From Usnea hakonensis (taxonomy: Eukaryota > Ascomycota > Lecanoromycetes > Lecanorales > Parmeliaceae): a stretch of DNA of 64,000 nucleotides. The translations under genes were made by a program, and so were the position numbers. The stretch spans positions 102,124 through 166,123 of the forward strand of contig BLJB01000181.1 of assembly GCA_013423325.1 (NCBI GenBank). The letters run 5' to 3'. Under the pieces are notes generated by a model. The model saw only the letters and a list, made by a program, of their open reading frames with translations. It did no database searches and was not told where the DNA came from. Each line of letters starts with the position of its first letter. Within the stretch, counting starts at the first letter, position 1. Positions 43,501 through 55,492 of the stretch are shown here, in pieces.

Positions 43501-46057
43501 TTAATTTGAGACAGATATGCTGCATCGGCCAGGATATATTCGTACGTGGTGAGAAGAACGTTGAACTTTGCCTTTCGATTGTTGCCGTTGTCAAGCAATT
43601 CGTGCTCCCGAATGATGTTACGGGCAGCTTCGTTGCCGTTGTAGACCACATAGTTGACATCCGGGGTCCAGTTGTCAAACGTTTCGGCCCATGAGGGCAT
43701 GGTCGAGAGCGGTACCACCACAATGAAAGGCCCTTGCTGTTGTCTGTCATGTCGAAGCCAGTTCATGAACGCCACGGTCTGCACAGTCTTCCCTAAGCCC
43801 ATTTCGTCTGCGAGGATTACATTGTTTCCTCGGCACCAATTGAAAGCTAGGAAATTAAGGCCTTTCAGCTGGAATTCACGGAGCTCTCCGTGCTTGATGT
43901 ACGACGGTTGGTGGACAATGGGCTGATGTGCCCTCCTCGTACTCAAATTGGACTCGACTTTATCTGATTGCGGTAGTGATTTGACTCGATCCAAGTAGCG
44001 GTCGATCTCATTCTGTGCGATCTCGCTGACCAGGCTTTCTTTCTCCCAGGTGGACGAATCGTAAAAGAGGCCCTTCCCTATCTTGTGTCAATCTAGGGTT
44101 GAGTTCAGGAATGCCAGGCATCTTACACTTCACATAATACACTACATCCCCTTCCTCGTCTTCGTCCTTGCCAATCACACGCTCGACTTTCGTATAATCC
44201 TTCAGGGCATCGGCATCACGTTCACGATCTAGGTTCCACTTTTCTTGCTCTTCGAGGGGAACATCTGTCTCATGCCCCATATGAATGTCTTCCTGGACCA
44301 CTTTGCGAAAGTAGTTCTCAAGTCGTCGTATGCCGGGACATGACGCCAAAGCGGCATTGGTCTGCCAGGTGGAATGGTAGTGAGCTTTGCCCTGCCATTT
44401 AATCTTTGAAAGGTCAGATTTGAGCGTTGAAAAGAGGGCAATACGATCTGGAATGGTAGAGCTCACATAGTATTCGAAGTCATCTCTACCAGGGTCGGTG
44501 ACATCTTTACCTAGACACAAATTAGTCTCTGGTCCTAGCAATACTTTATCGTGTGACTGACTCGTATCCTCGCGTAGACGATGATTGAGTACCGCGTCAA
44601 TTGCGGGAGTGTTCTCCTCCGGCCCAGCCGGCCAGTAGCTCTGAGGGACCATGTCATCCTCATCATCAAACATATCATCGTCATCTTCGTTGTAGTTGGA
44701 CACTTTGGCAGCCTTTCGTGTCGAGAAGCGTACTTCTCCGTGAGCGGGGGTTGTGTCACGAGTAGGCTGGACCGATCGACGATGGTTCTTCTTCACTGCG
44801 GCTCGACGAGATCCCCCATAATCATCAATGTCGGACTCGCTATCAGATGGTGACTGTGCCGAAGGAGTGTTTGCCTTAGATGCTACAATGTGTTAGTAAG
44901 GAACGGATGTACCAAAGCAGATCTGGCAGAACAAGCACAGCGGTAGCGTGGTTTAGAGCTTACCATGAGCGGAGGAAAGGTGTCTCCGTCGCTTACGTGG
45001 CGGGCCACTCCTGATGTCTGAGCCAGAGTCATCATTCTCAGAGTCGTCATCAACCTGAGAGTGTTCATAAGCATGCCTGTTGAAAAAGTATGTGAGGGCA
45101 GTGGGCACATACAACCTGCCGTGATGGACGAGGGCGGCCCTGGGTATATTGTTTAGCCGCATGAAATGGTGGGGGGGCCGATAACTCACGCTTCGCCGCA
45201 GGCCGTAAAGCTCGGGATCATTCAACATATAGTCTTCTTCATAATCTGGACCAGCTTTGCGTTTCCGTTGTCGTGGCGAATCTTGAGTTGATGAATGGTC
45301 ATCACGAATAGATCCGGCGTTGCCGGTAGGCGGTGTTGCCATATCATAGTCTGGATCATCAGAGCCGACGGCGTCCTCATCCTGTAAAGATTCATCGTCT
45401 GAGACTCTCAATTGGCCTTTCTCTCTATCATCGTTTTGCTCGCTATTCGAGAGTGTCGTAGGGGCATTGGGGTCATCAATCGCCTCAGAGAGATCGCTCT
45501 CGCTCTCGGGTGTCACAGCACCATTGGCCGCAGATTTGGTAGAAGAAGTGGATATATTTCCGTTCGAGTAGGGAAGATTCGTAGTGGTAGAAGTTGCTTG
45601 CTGGTACATCACGGTGCTTGCTATAACACCGATATGTTAGTTAGCATTGCTCATTGAGGAAAGGCCGCAGTGGCTCAGCGCAATTCTGGCAGGTATGCAG
45701 ACAGCAGGCGACCCAGGGAACAGTCCAAGGATCGCCAAAGACTTGACTGAGATGGAGTAATCGTGAAAGATGGATGGAAGAATGGATGTTCTTGATGAAA
45801 TTGATGGAAAGGAATCTGCGGGACGGCAGACAGCTGTAGCACCGGTACTCCAAATCTGTGGATGTATAATGAAGGCTACCCAGGCAGTATGCTATGCAAG
45901 AGCTCTTCCAAGCAGAAATAGGACAGCTGAAGATGGCGTATGAAGTACGTCAAATGGAGAGGTGGGCATGTACAGCGGCAGGACAGTTTTTGAGCTGCGG
46001 CCCAGGCAAAGGCGTGCTTTGTTAGGGAGAAGAAATGATGTTGTACTTACAAGCCAT
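40559..46057 (-). CDS. CHD1: CHD1-type chromodomain helicase, chromatin remodeller
   Basis: Nine exons on the minus strand: 46057-46051, 45620-45190, 45139-45116, 45054-44964, 44882-44562, 44510-44467, 44403-44130, 44077-40807, 40751-40559; about 1551 residues. Acidic N-terminus with LRRSGRPRPSR; tandem chromodomains (FEYYIKWQGKAHYHSTW and YVKWKGLFYDSSTWE, both rebuilt across introns); SNF2 ATPase with ADEMGLGKT (Walker A) and DEAH; helicase C with STRAGGLGINLMTAD and HRIGQ; a SANT/SLIDE-like region; and a C-terminal CHD1 helical domain ending VAEFWPNAG. It slides and spaces nucleosomes during transcription elongation in the nucleus. The 7-nt first exon and 430-bp intron 1 are the weakest call; an ATG at 45612 is the alternative. 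Divergent from RLI1 with a 408-bp spacer. Confidence 0.93.
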
Positions 46058-46465
46058 GACTTCAGATCCACCTCGACGGTTCCAAAATGGGTGTGAGGGT
46101 TGTGGTATGTTGAGAGTGTCATGAGGATGGAGGTTTCAAGAAACTCCGGAAGCCGCTGCTGCTGCATTTAATCGTAAGGCTGATGTGTCGGCTATTTAAA
46201 CTTTAGAGTACCCCACTAAGCCTCATATGCACGGCCAAGACGTGTTCTGTCTCCAGTGTCCGAGTGTTGAGAATGGCAATAAATATCTACATTTTCCTTT
46301 CCTCCTTCTCATTCACGCCTCCGGAAATTGAATGACTTCAGTGTGAATCCCCACTTCCAGCTATCCCACCTCAGTCATCAGCCTTCAACACACTGGTGGT
46401 GCAAAAGAGCTCAAGCTTACAATATCGATCATCGATTTTCTAATTCCTTAAACAAGACTTGCACA
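46058..46465. promoter_or_regulatory. Bidirectional promoter between CHD1 and RLI1
   Basis: 408 bp between the start codons of two divergent essential-type genes, so both promoters must be here or in the CHD1 first intron. No clear TATA box is assigned. Confidence 0.5.
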
Positions 46466-48671
46466 ATGTCGGACAAGCTTACACGGTATGTGTCAATAGC
46501 CTCAATTTCCTATTGTGGAGCAATCCTATTGATCTTTCCTTCTACTTCATAGAATTGCTATTGTCAGCAATGACAAGGTGAGCTGGTCCCAAAGCTCTCT
46601 ATTGTCTTCTAATTGCTAATAATATTGACCTACAGTGCAAGCCAAAGGTACTACAACCAAAAGCTGCTCTCAAGGTGTAGGCAATCTTGTTAATATGTCT
46701 CTTAGAAATGCCGCCAAGAATGCAAAAAGTCCTGCCCAGTCGTGCGGACTGGCAAGCTTTGTATCGAGGTTGCCCCCGAGTCGAAAATTGCCTTTATCTC
46801 CGAACGTCTATGCATAGGATGTGGTATCTGTGTCAAGAAATGCCCCTTCAGCGCCATCAACATCATCAATCTGCCTACGAACCTGGAATCACAAGTGACT
46901 CACCGCTATTCAGCCAACAGCTTCAAGCTACATCGGCTACCCATGCCACGACCGGGACAGGTCCTAGGCTTGGTGGGAACCAACGGAATTGGAAAGAGTA
47001 CTGCTTTGAAAATACTCAGTGGAAAATTAAAGCCTAATCTTGGTCGATACGAAGATCCGCCAGACTGGGAAGAGATTCTGAAATACTTTCGAGGGTCCGA
47101 ACTTCAGAGTAGGTCCGCAGCTACGTAAGTTTGTACGAGTGCTAAACAGGGGTCAGACTACTTCACTAAAGTACTGGAAGATGACTTGAAGGCTGTTGTA
47201 AAGCCGCAGTATGTCGACCAACTACCGAAAGCCGTCAAAGGTCCTGACAGGACAGTGGAGGCCTTATTGGAAGCACGAAATCAAATGGACAACATCCAAG
47301 AGATTATGGATGTTCTGGGTAGGCACATTTCTCCCGTGGCTAGGAAAACGCTCACCCGACTGCAGAATTGAACCAAGTGAGCGATCGGGACATTAATCTC
47401 CTATCTGGCGGAGAGCTTCAACGGTTCGCAATCGGAGTCGTCTGCGTCCAGCAGGCCGATGTGTATGCCACCACTTTCTCTCTACGATGTTTGCGTAGGC
47501 TCACTTACTCCTAGCTACATGTTCGATGAGCCTTCCTCGTATCTCGATGTGAAGCAACGACTCAGCGCCGCCAGAACCATTCGCAAGCTACTGCGTCCCG
47601 ATGACTACGTAATCGTCGTGGAACATGACTTGTCTGTCCTCGACTATCTCTCCGACTTTATCTGTGTTCTCTATGGGAAGCCTGCCGTCTATGGCGTCGT
47701 CACCCTGCCTGCGTCGGTCAGAGAGGGTATCAATATATTCTTAGACGGCAATATTCCTACAGAGAATTTACGGTTCCGCGAGGAAGCTCTTACCTTTCGG
47801 ATTGCTGAGGTAGGAGACGAGTATCTGGCTGACAAGGCAATGAGCTATAGCTATCCGTCTATGGAGAAGACTCTTGGTGCCTTTCATCTGGAAATTGAGG
47901 CTGGCAAGTTCACAGACTCTGAGATCATAGTCATGATGTAGGTGATCCTTTGTTCCATTTGCTCGTACATAGGTCGACGGAGCTGAGATTCAAATTAGGG
48001 GGGAGAATGGCACCGGAAAAACGACATTCTGTAGAATGCTCGCTGGCGCCGAAAAACCCGATGGTAGAAATTCTGTTCCACCAATGAACATCTCTATGAA
48101 GCCTCAAAAGATCACCCCCAAATTCACAGGGACAGTCCGTCAGCTTTTCTTCAAGAAAATAAAGGCCTCCTTCCTGAATCCTCAATTTCAGACAGACGTT
48201 TACAAGCCTCTCAAGCTGGACGACTTCATCGATCAAGAAGTCCAGAACCTTTCAGGTGGCGAGCTGCAACGTGTCGCTCTAGTTCTCGCCCTTGGCATGC
48301 CAGCAGATATCTACCTCATTGACGAACCAAGTGCCTACCTCGATTCCGAACAGCGAATAATTGCAGCCAGAGTCATCAAGCGCTTCATCATGCATGCCAA
48401 GAAGACTGCATTTGTCGTTGAGCACGATTTTATCATGGCTACCTACCTCGCGGACCGAGTCATCGTCTTTGATGGCCAACCTTCCGTAAACGCCAGAGCC
48501 AATACCCCAGAGAGCTTACTTACTGGCTGCAACAAGTTCCTCAAGAACCTGGACGTCACATTTCGCCGCGATCCGAATAGCTTCCGGCCACGAATCAATA
48601 AGTTTAGTAGCCAGTTGGATCAGGAGCAAAAGCTGAGCGGGAAATACTTCTTCCTGGAAAATGAGAGTTAA
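46466..48671 (+). CDS. RLI1: ABCE1/RLI1 ribosome-recycling ATPase
   Basis: Eight exons: 46466-46485, 46553-46577, 46636-46647, 46706-47108, 47157-47318, 47366-47462, 47515-47937, 47999-48671; 604 residues, the family length. Two [4Fe-4S] clusters sit at the N-terminus (CKPKKCRQECKKSCP and CIGCGICVKKCPF). The first ABC has GTNGIGKST, LSGGELQR and FDEPSSYLD; the second has GENGTGKTT, LSGGELQR and IDEPSAYLD. It splits terminated ribosomes and acts in initiation and ribosome export. Exon 3 is only 12 nt and was placed because it restores the cysteine pattern. The last intron splits MMG-ENGTGKT. All joins keep the frame. Confidence 0.95.
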
Positions 48672-48831
48672 AAAGGGCGTCTACAAGAGCCCACCAAAAC
48701 ATAATGATATCCCTCCCGAGGCATACATCTGTGTCAAGCCTTTGAACGCTGGTGAAAGCGCTCGTAAGCACGTTGCAGGTCTGATGGGCGAAGAGACTTG
48801 TGTTGATGATGAGGACGATGAAGCTGAATGA
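48661..48831 (+). CDS. Small orphan ORF overlapping the RLI1 stop
   Basis: An ATG inside the last codons of RLI1, in another frame, opens a 56-residue frame: basic start (MRVKKGVYKSPPKHND), PPEAYICVKPLNAGESARK in the middle, and an acidic tail DDEDDEAE. The composition looks protein-like rather than random, but no family is recognised. It could be a separate small protein, an alternative 3' exon, or the end of a lost gene. No independent promoter is visible. Confidence 0.25.
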   Translation: MRVKKGVYKSPPKHNDIPPEAYICVKPLNAGESARKHVAGLMGEETCVDDEDDEAE

Positions 48832-49212
48832 CAAGGGCGGCGGCGGGTTGCCTCCTGTCAATGTTCGCTAATGCTACTTTACAGCCTCAACTGGTTGTAT
48901 CGCAAAGGTGTCTTGATGGGTCAAGATAGGTGACTGCCGTCTACATGGTGAATACTTTTTGAACATGATGCACGATGTGAATACATGCTGTGGTATATGC
49001 CTGGTACTTGACGCCAATGACATTTGATCTCTATGTGGTGTTGGAAAGCTTTAGATGAATAGCCAAGTGACGTGAAAGCGTCAAAAGGGCGCAATTACTG
49101 CTCCCGGAATCTACACCCTTCGTGTCCGTGCCATTTCCAAGCGCTCGCCAGTATTGTGGTAAAAACACAGGTGATAAAGAATTTTCCAGCCACCAGTTTC
49201 CCTTTCTTATTA
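48832..49212. other. Convergent spacer between RLI1 and PRP40
   Basis: Holds the 3' UTRs of RLI1 and PRP40. Nothing else is recognised. Confidence 0.35.
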
Positions 49213-51615
49213 TTATTCCTCCTCAACCATCTCCCCCTCCTCACTGCCCGAATGCAGTGCGGGCTCCTCCTTTGACGGCACCACAGGCTCCGGCGTCTTC
49301 TCCCTCCTTGTATTTCTCCTTTCGTCCCTCTTGACCCTCTTCCTCGTACTCTCTCCACTTACCTCACTATCCCTCCTTCTCCTGCCCCCAGTACCGCCAA
49401 CACCAGCTCCGTAATCTAATTCATCCCTGCTACCCCTAGGGTCACCTCGCGTACGATATAGCCGCTCACGCTCTTCTTCTCTATCTCGTCGCTCTCGGTC
49501 GTAATGGCTTAGACGCGGAGGACGGCTGGAAACGCTGTCACGCTCCCGAGAACGAGGTGGAGGAGAAAGACCAGTGGGGCCGTGTTTTTGATATTGTCGC
49601 TCGCGATCCGCGGTCGCCTTACGGCGCTCGGCTTCATAAGCGTCGACTTCAGGGGTCCGGCTTCCACGACGGCGGTCGTGTCTATCTATGGGAGGGCCAT
49701 GACGATGGGAAGATATGTGACCGTTACGAGGATCCCGGTCACGATGATCCCGCGTACGTGAGCGGTCATGTTTGTGGCTACGGCGCTCATTTTCCAGGTC
49801 ATCCTCCTTTTCTTTGAGACGGCGTAGGACTTTGTCGAAGGCTTGGCGGCGGAGGTCGTCGGTTTCTAAAGCTTTAAATTCATCAAAGTGGGTTATGTGT
49901 GGGCGAATCGAATCCCAACTCGTGCTAGAGGTAATCACGGGTTTATCGAGATGTTTGATCTTGGATCGAAGGGCGTCAATGAGGCGACGCTGTTGGCGCT
50001 CGGATGCATGTTTGTCATCCTCAGTGCGTCGCAGGACTTTTTCGAGGAGGCGATTGAAGATTAGGTTGAGGGTATCTGGAGAAATCGTGGCGGTGCGGCG
50101 GTCTGTGGACATGACTTCCAGAAAGTCTTGGAGAGTGGTTTTGGGAGTAATTTCATAGCGCTTGTCCTCGAGGACATCGTAGACATCGTTGCGTATTGAA
50201 CGGAGGGCTCGCTCTTCTTCTTCGACCATGTCCCAGAAAAGATCTAGGGGGGTGGATCCAGGTTGACCTAGCATAGCTACATACCTAGGATCCGCATGCA
50301 CTTGGGGGAGGACTTCCATCCATTTCGTCCCTGCCTTGATCATGCCAGCTGACTTAAGCTCTTGAAGCAGATCGAGATAATGGTCTCTGTTCTGACGCTC
50401 TCTTCTTTGTTTCAAATTCTTCTCACGCTGGCGTTCGTCGTTGAAGGTACGTTCGAGAGCCTTGATGTGGTTTTCGAAAGCTGTCAAAATGTCCGACTTG
50501 CTAAGGGTCTTGAACTTATGGTCAGCTTGGAATGTCTCATTGGACTCAATGACTTCCTGCGCTTCAGACCATCTTGTGTACGGCTCCAGATTGAGTGCTT
50601 TCAGCAACCCTACAAGCTCGTCCATGGCAGATTTCCGAGTGATTGCCTCCCGTTCGATGTTCCCTTTCTTCAGCTCGATTATGTATTCCTCAAAAAGCTG
50701 CCGTCGCTCAGTATCATCGTTTGTGGACCTGAAGATTGTCTCACCCTCAATGATTGGACGCGCCGTTTTCCATCGAGTGTAATGCTTGATCTCTGGATGA
50801 CTTCGCAACATGGTACCAAAGTCTGCGCGCAGCTTGGCCAACCTCTCCTTTGCACGATCTTTCTCTTGCATCCGGACCTCGATTGCGTACTTCTCAAAAG
50901 CTGCTTTGCGGTCTTTAGGATCCTTTAAGGCACGATATTGAGGGTCTTTGATAGTGGCTCGCATGGTCTGTTCCCAAGTCCATTCTGGCTGCACATTGGA
51001 TCTTCGGAGAAGTTTTATAAATGCGGCTTCGGCTTCCTCGAATGTCGAGTACTCTGGTTCATTTTGTGCTGCCAAAGTCGACCCTTTTGAACCGTTGAGA
51101 TCTGTTTGTCCATAACCTATCTGTCTATCCGGCCCAGCACGCTCACCGTAATCATCTCTATCGCGCTGCTGAGGGTACGCAGAAAAAGAAGAAGTTCCAC
51201 CGGCAACGAATTGCGGAGCTCTGTGTTAGGTAAGCCTGGCGCATCATCGTGTCAAAGCCTTACTTACGGCATTGACGCCTTCATAGCCGGAGCAGTTTGG
51301 GCGAGGGCATCTTTGTAGGCTTCTGGCATCTCCCATGAGCTCTGCTTTGACTCAGTGTTGTACCAGTATTTCCTTCCCCCTTCCGCAGTGTACTCTTTCC
51401 ATGGCTGATTTGCTAGAGCTCGCTATATCAAGTCAGCTTCCAGCGCAAAAGAAGTAAGAGATCTTCCAGCTCACCTCGGCTGGGGTCATCAAGTCCGTCG
51501 GCTTCGTCCATTGCGTCGCCTTGGTCACAGTATTGTAGTAGTAGACACGACCCTCGGCATTGCGAGCTTCTGACCACAGGCCAGGAGGAGCCACAACACC
51601 GTTGGTGCCATTCAT
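49213..51615 (-). CDS. PRP40: U1 snRNP splicing factor Prp40
   Basis: Three exons on the minus strand: 51615-51475, 51422-51268, 51220-49213; 767 residues. Two WW domains are at the N-terminus, LWSEARNAEGRVYYYN..TQWTKP and PWKEYTAEGGRKYWYN..SSWEMP, the second entirely in exon 2. Then come at least four FF domains starting at AEAAFIKLLR, followed by an Arg/Asp/Ser-rich tail. Prp40 bridges the U1 snRNP at the 5' splice site to the branch-point proteins in the commitment complex. The start at 51615 (MNGTNG) lies just before the first WW domain. The plus strand opposite carries several long but spurious frames. Divergent from TRS65 with a 223-bp gap. Confidence 0.93.
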
Positions 51616-51838
51616 CTTAGTAGTCTTGAGACTCTGCTCTCTTGTAAAATGAATTTGGCGATACTCCTCGATAAATCTTTGATGCAGAGTTGAAGTAAAG
51701 AGCCGTTTGAAGTTGGTAGAAGCTAAATTTTTGCCGTGCAAAAGAGGCTCTGCGGGAGTTGCCGAGAAGCAATCAAGGTCGGTTGAAAGACTGATTCACA
51801 AGGTAGGTATGTGTGCAATGGACGAGTAATCTCAAGTC
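51616..51838. promoter_or_regulatory. Short bidirectional promoter PRP40/TRS65
   Basis: Only 223 bp separate the two start codons, so the two genes share their upstream region. Confidence 0.5.
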
Positions 51839-53777
51839 ATGTCAAGGCAGTCTATAGACTTCGCTGCAAGCTCCAAGTTCGATGTCCTCGTACCACAAGC
51901 CACAGAGCTCGACTTCGAAGAGCTTTTTCTGAACGAAGGCCGGGATGGGGCTGTCTCTATATCTTCTATTGAGCGGAGATCTGTACTGTATTTTGGTGGG
52001 TGACAGCCAAGATCATCGGAAGCTCCATCGTCTTACTCATTACCAGGTACTTGATAGATGAATCACTACGAATCTACATCATTTTTCGAACACCATATCA
52101 GGACGAGACAACGCTCAAGTCCTATTTGACCCGTCTAGCTGTGAACTTGGAGATACAAGCGCGAGGCTCCCTGCTGAAATCGCCCGGCGGTCATGATGTA
52201 CCCAGAGAAACCTCTCCGTCAAGAACCGAAGACATTCTATGGTCGGGCAGCATTGATACTTTAGAAGACCCTTTCATTGTCGTGCAGGAAGAGGAGGAGC
52301 AAGAGAATAGTCATACTATACTTGCCATATGGACAACAAGAGCTCTATTAAGTGCGTCATCGAGACTGCTCGTCACGTACGTAGTTCTAACGTTCATTCA
52401 GGTCGGCCCAGAATAAGACTTCACTCCCCAACAATCTTTTTCAGGCTCTCGGCAATTCTGAGGTCTGATATTTCAGGCGAGAGTGACAAGTTCAAAGATC
52501 CATTGCTCCCAAGCGGCGTCCCAGGCTCGGTCAATATACTAGAAAATCTGAGAGGAGATCCAGCATTGAATGGAGTAGAACCGAGGCTCGCAGCATCTAG
52601 GCTGCACGGTATCAGTCCCAAAAGTCATGATGGATACATCAACGATGGAAGTTTAAGAGTGGGCACACAGATGGCTTTTCGAGGCCTACCTGCGATGTCG
52701 AGCCGAATGCGATATTCGCGATCCAGTGGTAGACCTGGAAGACATTCTATTATTGCGTCGCTTGACGTTGAAACCGGGGCCTTTTCGGATCAGGACACAG
52801 CGATTACTCATGTCAATATGCAATTTTCTGAAGGCTCTGTACAGGATATGGGTGAGGCCCTCAATCCTCTGCTGCCCTTGGTATGCAAACCAAAGGATAA
52901 TCCCACCTTTTTGTTTCGCCTTATGCCGAGTGAACCAACGCAGAATACTTCCGATCAAAGCCCAGCAAAGATGGTACTTGTCACTGTCCACGCTACGGTA
53001 CTCATTTCTCAAACGTGTCGGCCTAGCATTGAAATGCGATGGAAGACGGGGATAGATTTTTCAACTGCCTTGAATCCTTTATTCGGCGCTCCTGGCCAGT
53101 CGATGCAAAGACAAAACAGACCAAGCAGTCTTTTGAGGACGTCGTCCACAACAGACGGAAATGGTTTGCCCGCATCCATCAGGGAAGGAGAAGCGTCTTT
53201 GGAATTGAGGTCAACCGAAGAGCGGCAACGTTCTGGCTCAGCCACTGACTTTGGTGTATCAATCGCTTTCACAGCCCCGAAATCTGTGTACATGGGGGAA
53301 GCATTTTCATGGGATGTCGTGATCCTGAACCGTTCAAGTAGAGCTCGCCGGCTAGCTTTAAAGGTTATCCCGAGGAGAATGAAGGGTCTTTCTGGGACCC
53401 ATTCATCGAAGTCTTCTTCTTCGTCTGTGAGGGATCGCAAGGATGGCGACTTAGCTGATGCTGTAATTGATGGGAATCTTCTATATGCTATGCAAAGAAA
53501 GTCTAGGCATGAAATAACACAGATAGTAAGTGTGGGCACTGACATTGTGGTCGGGTAAGTCACAGGTGGTCTTTCCTATTGTACAGCTCTGACTTTTTAC
53601 AGACCACTCAGCCCAGACTCCTGCGCTCATACGGAACTCAACTTCCTCCCACTGGCCCTTGGCCATCTTCAGATCGAAGCCGTACGAGTGGTCGATGTTA
53701 TATCGAACGACTTCATAGATATTCGAGATTTGCCTGATATCGTGGCGAACCTAAAGATCGACAGCGATGCACAATGA
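51839..53777 (+). CDS. TRS65: TRAPP II subunit Trs65
   Basis: Four exons: 51839-51999, 52047-52351, 52402-53554, 53603-53777; 597 residues. The N-terminus reads LYFGGYLIDESLRIYIIF after joining exons 1 and 2, with a weak GTGACA donor. Exon 3 contains RPRIRLHSPTIFF and beta-rich blocks (SIAFTAPKSVYMGEAFSWDVVILN). Exon 4 gives GPLSPDSCAHTELNFLPL, typical of the C-terminal immunoglobulin-like region of Trs65. TRAPP II is the Rab11/Ypt32 exchange factor at the late Golgi. The family is assigned from these motifs and overall layout; the protein is poorly conserved, so confidence is a little lower than for its neighbours. Confidence 0.8.
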
Positions 53778-54557
53778 AGGAGAGGAATTGCCATACAAAA
53801 ACACCGTACCCTCGATAGACTAAATCAATGCTATTGTAGAAGTCTTCTTGTCCGATGAGAGAACTTAGGAGAGCCTATCTCGCTACTCGAGTAATTTGAC
53901 AGGCCGCAGCCTATTTAATTGACGAAGCCACCTTTACCAGTGATCTCCAATATTCCCTCGTTGTTTACTATCTCGATTTCGTAGACTTTGTGTCAATGTG
54001 ATGGAGTACTTGTTGTTTGGTTTTCCCTATTGTTTTTAAAAAGCCAAAGCGCCCTTGCCGGCGCCCTATGACGCTAGAGTTGTGGGGATCTCCTGCGGCA
54101 AAGTTGAGCGAGAGAAATACGTACGTTTATGACCAATTTGCTTGCGCCTTTCTCTTCTCATCTAGCAAATGCCTCACTACTCTAGATGAGATTTAGATCA
54201 TCTACTCTTTTAAGCTTTGTTGCAGCTTGACACCAGATCGGACACACATCTGCAGCGACCCCAGGTTGTTGGATGCCTAGGTCATCCCGGTTCTCTCCAC
54301 CCCAAGTCCTAGCTTCGCACTGCCTTGGTATAATATTCCCAAGATGATTGATTCGTCAAGAAGAAGGATACTTGAGACTCTCAATGGCAGGTACCTCTAC
54401 GGTCGAGTGGTGCGTGCCTTCCCTAAAGCCTTCAAATATCCTCCCACCACGAACCTGGCATGCGACCACTGTGTGGTACCTCTGTCGTTCAACTTGAACT
54501 ACTGACCTCATTTACTCTACCTAGCCCCTACTACACGCACTCATATTCATAATCGAG
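53778..54557. other. Intergenic region upstream of the Mpv17-like gene
   Basis: About 0.78 kb. A possible short upstream reading frame starting at about 54344 (MIDSSRRRILETLNG) could be a leader ORF or a non-conserved 5' exon. No gene is supported. Confidence 0.35.
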
Positions 54558-55492
54558 ATGGTCATTGTCTCGAGGCTGATAGCCAAATTTAATTCCTACT
54601 ATGCGGACAAGCCAGGTATGGACCTCTTGGTGGTTGGCCTTTGCAATAGCGGCAGCTGACAGTATTGAACAGTCCTTACTATCATGATTACAAATGCCGT
54701 ATGTCTACATCTCACTCTAGGGGACTGACTGTTGAAGTGGGTAGCTTCGGAGTTCTATGCTGAGGCTGGGACGATGTACAGGTACTCGGAGGAATAGCAG
54801 ACACAGTAGCTCAGTCGCTCACTGCCATTCGCGCAAAATCGAGGCGGAATCTCGCTTTAGGCAAGGACATATCAGATGGCATCGAAATGCCTGACTATGA
54901 CGAGAAGAGTCCTTACGTCACCGATATCATACCACACAGGACTCTTGGTCCACCACAATTTGATTTCGAGAGGTTGACCAGGTTTATGTCCTACGGTTTC
55001 ATCATGTCGCCTGTGCAATTCCAGTGGTTTGCCTTTCTCGCCAGAGCGTTCCCGATCACTAAAGAGAGTGCTACAATGCCGGCTGTGCAGAGAGTGTGCT
55101 TTGATCAGTTGATCTTTGCGCCTATTGGTGGGTCTTCCTGGCGAGGGGGAGACTGTGGCGCTATGTTAATCAGCCTTGTAGGTCTGGCGGCCTTCTTCAC
55201 ATTCATGACAATCACCGAGGGTGGGGGACGAAGAGCTGTATCACGCAAGTTCCAGGAGGTGTATCTTCCCTCGCTCAAGGCGAACTTCTTGCTCTGGCCT
55301 GCGGTGCAGATCCTCAATTTTAGAGTCATTCCTTTGCAATTTCAAATTGTAACTCCCCCCCATTCTGCCGTCTATAACTCTACTGATTAAGGGGCACAGC
55401 CTTTTGTCTCTACCGTCGGTATCGCCTGGACGGCCTACCTATCACTTACCAATTCCTCGGACGATACGCCCATATCCTTTCCAACCGACTGA
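54558..55492 (+). CDS. Mpv17/PMP22 family membrane protein
   Basis: Five exons: 54558-54615, 54673-54698, 54782-55127, 55182-55348, 55400-55492; 229 residues. Joins rebuild the family pattern: YYADKPVLTIMITNAVLGGIADTVAQ at the start (across three exons), FMSYGFIMSPVQFQWFAF in helix 2, the FFTFMTITEG segment, and LKANFLLWPAVQILNFRVIP, the C-terminal Mpv17 signature. These four-helix proteins sit in the inner mitochondrial or peroxisomal membrane and may form channels. Compared with short family members there is a roughly 40-residue hydrophilic insert (around IEMPDYDEKS), as in several fungal paralogues. Confidence 0.88.
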
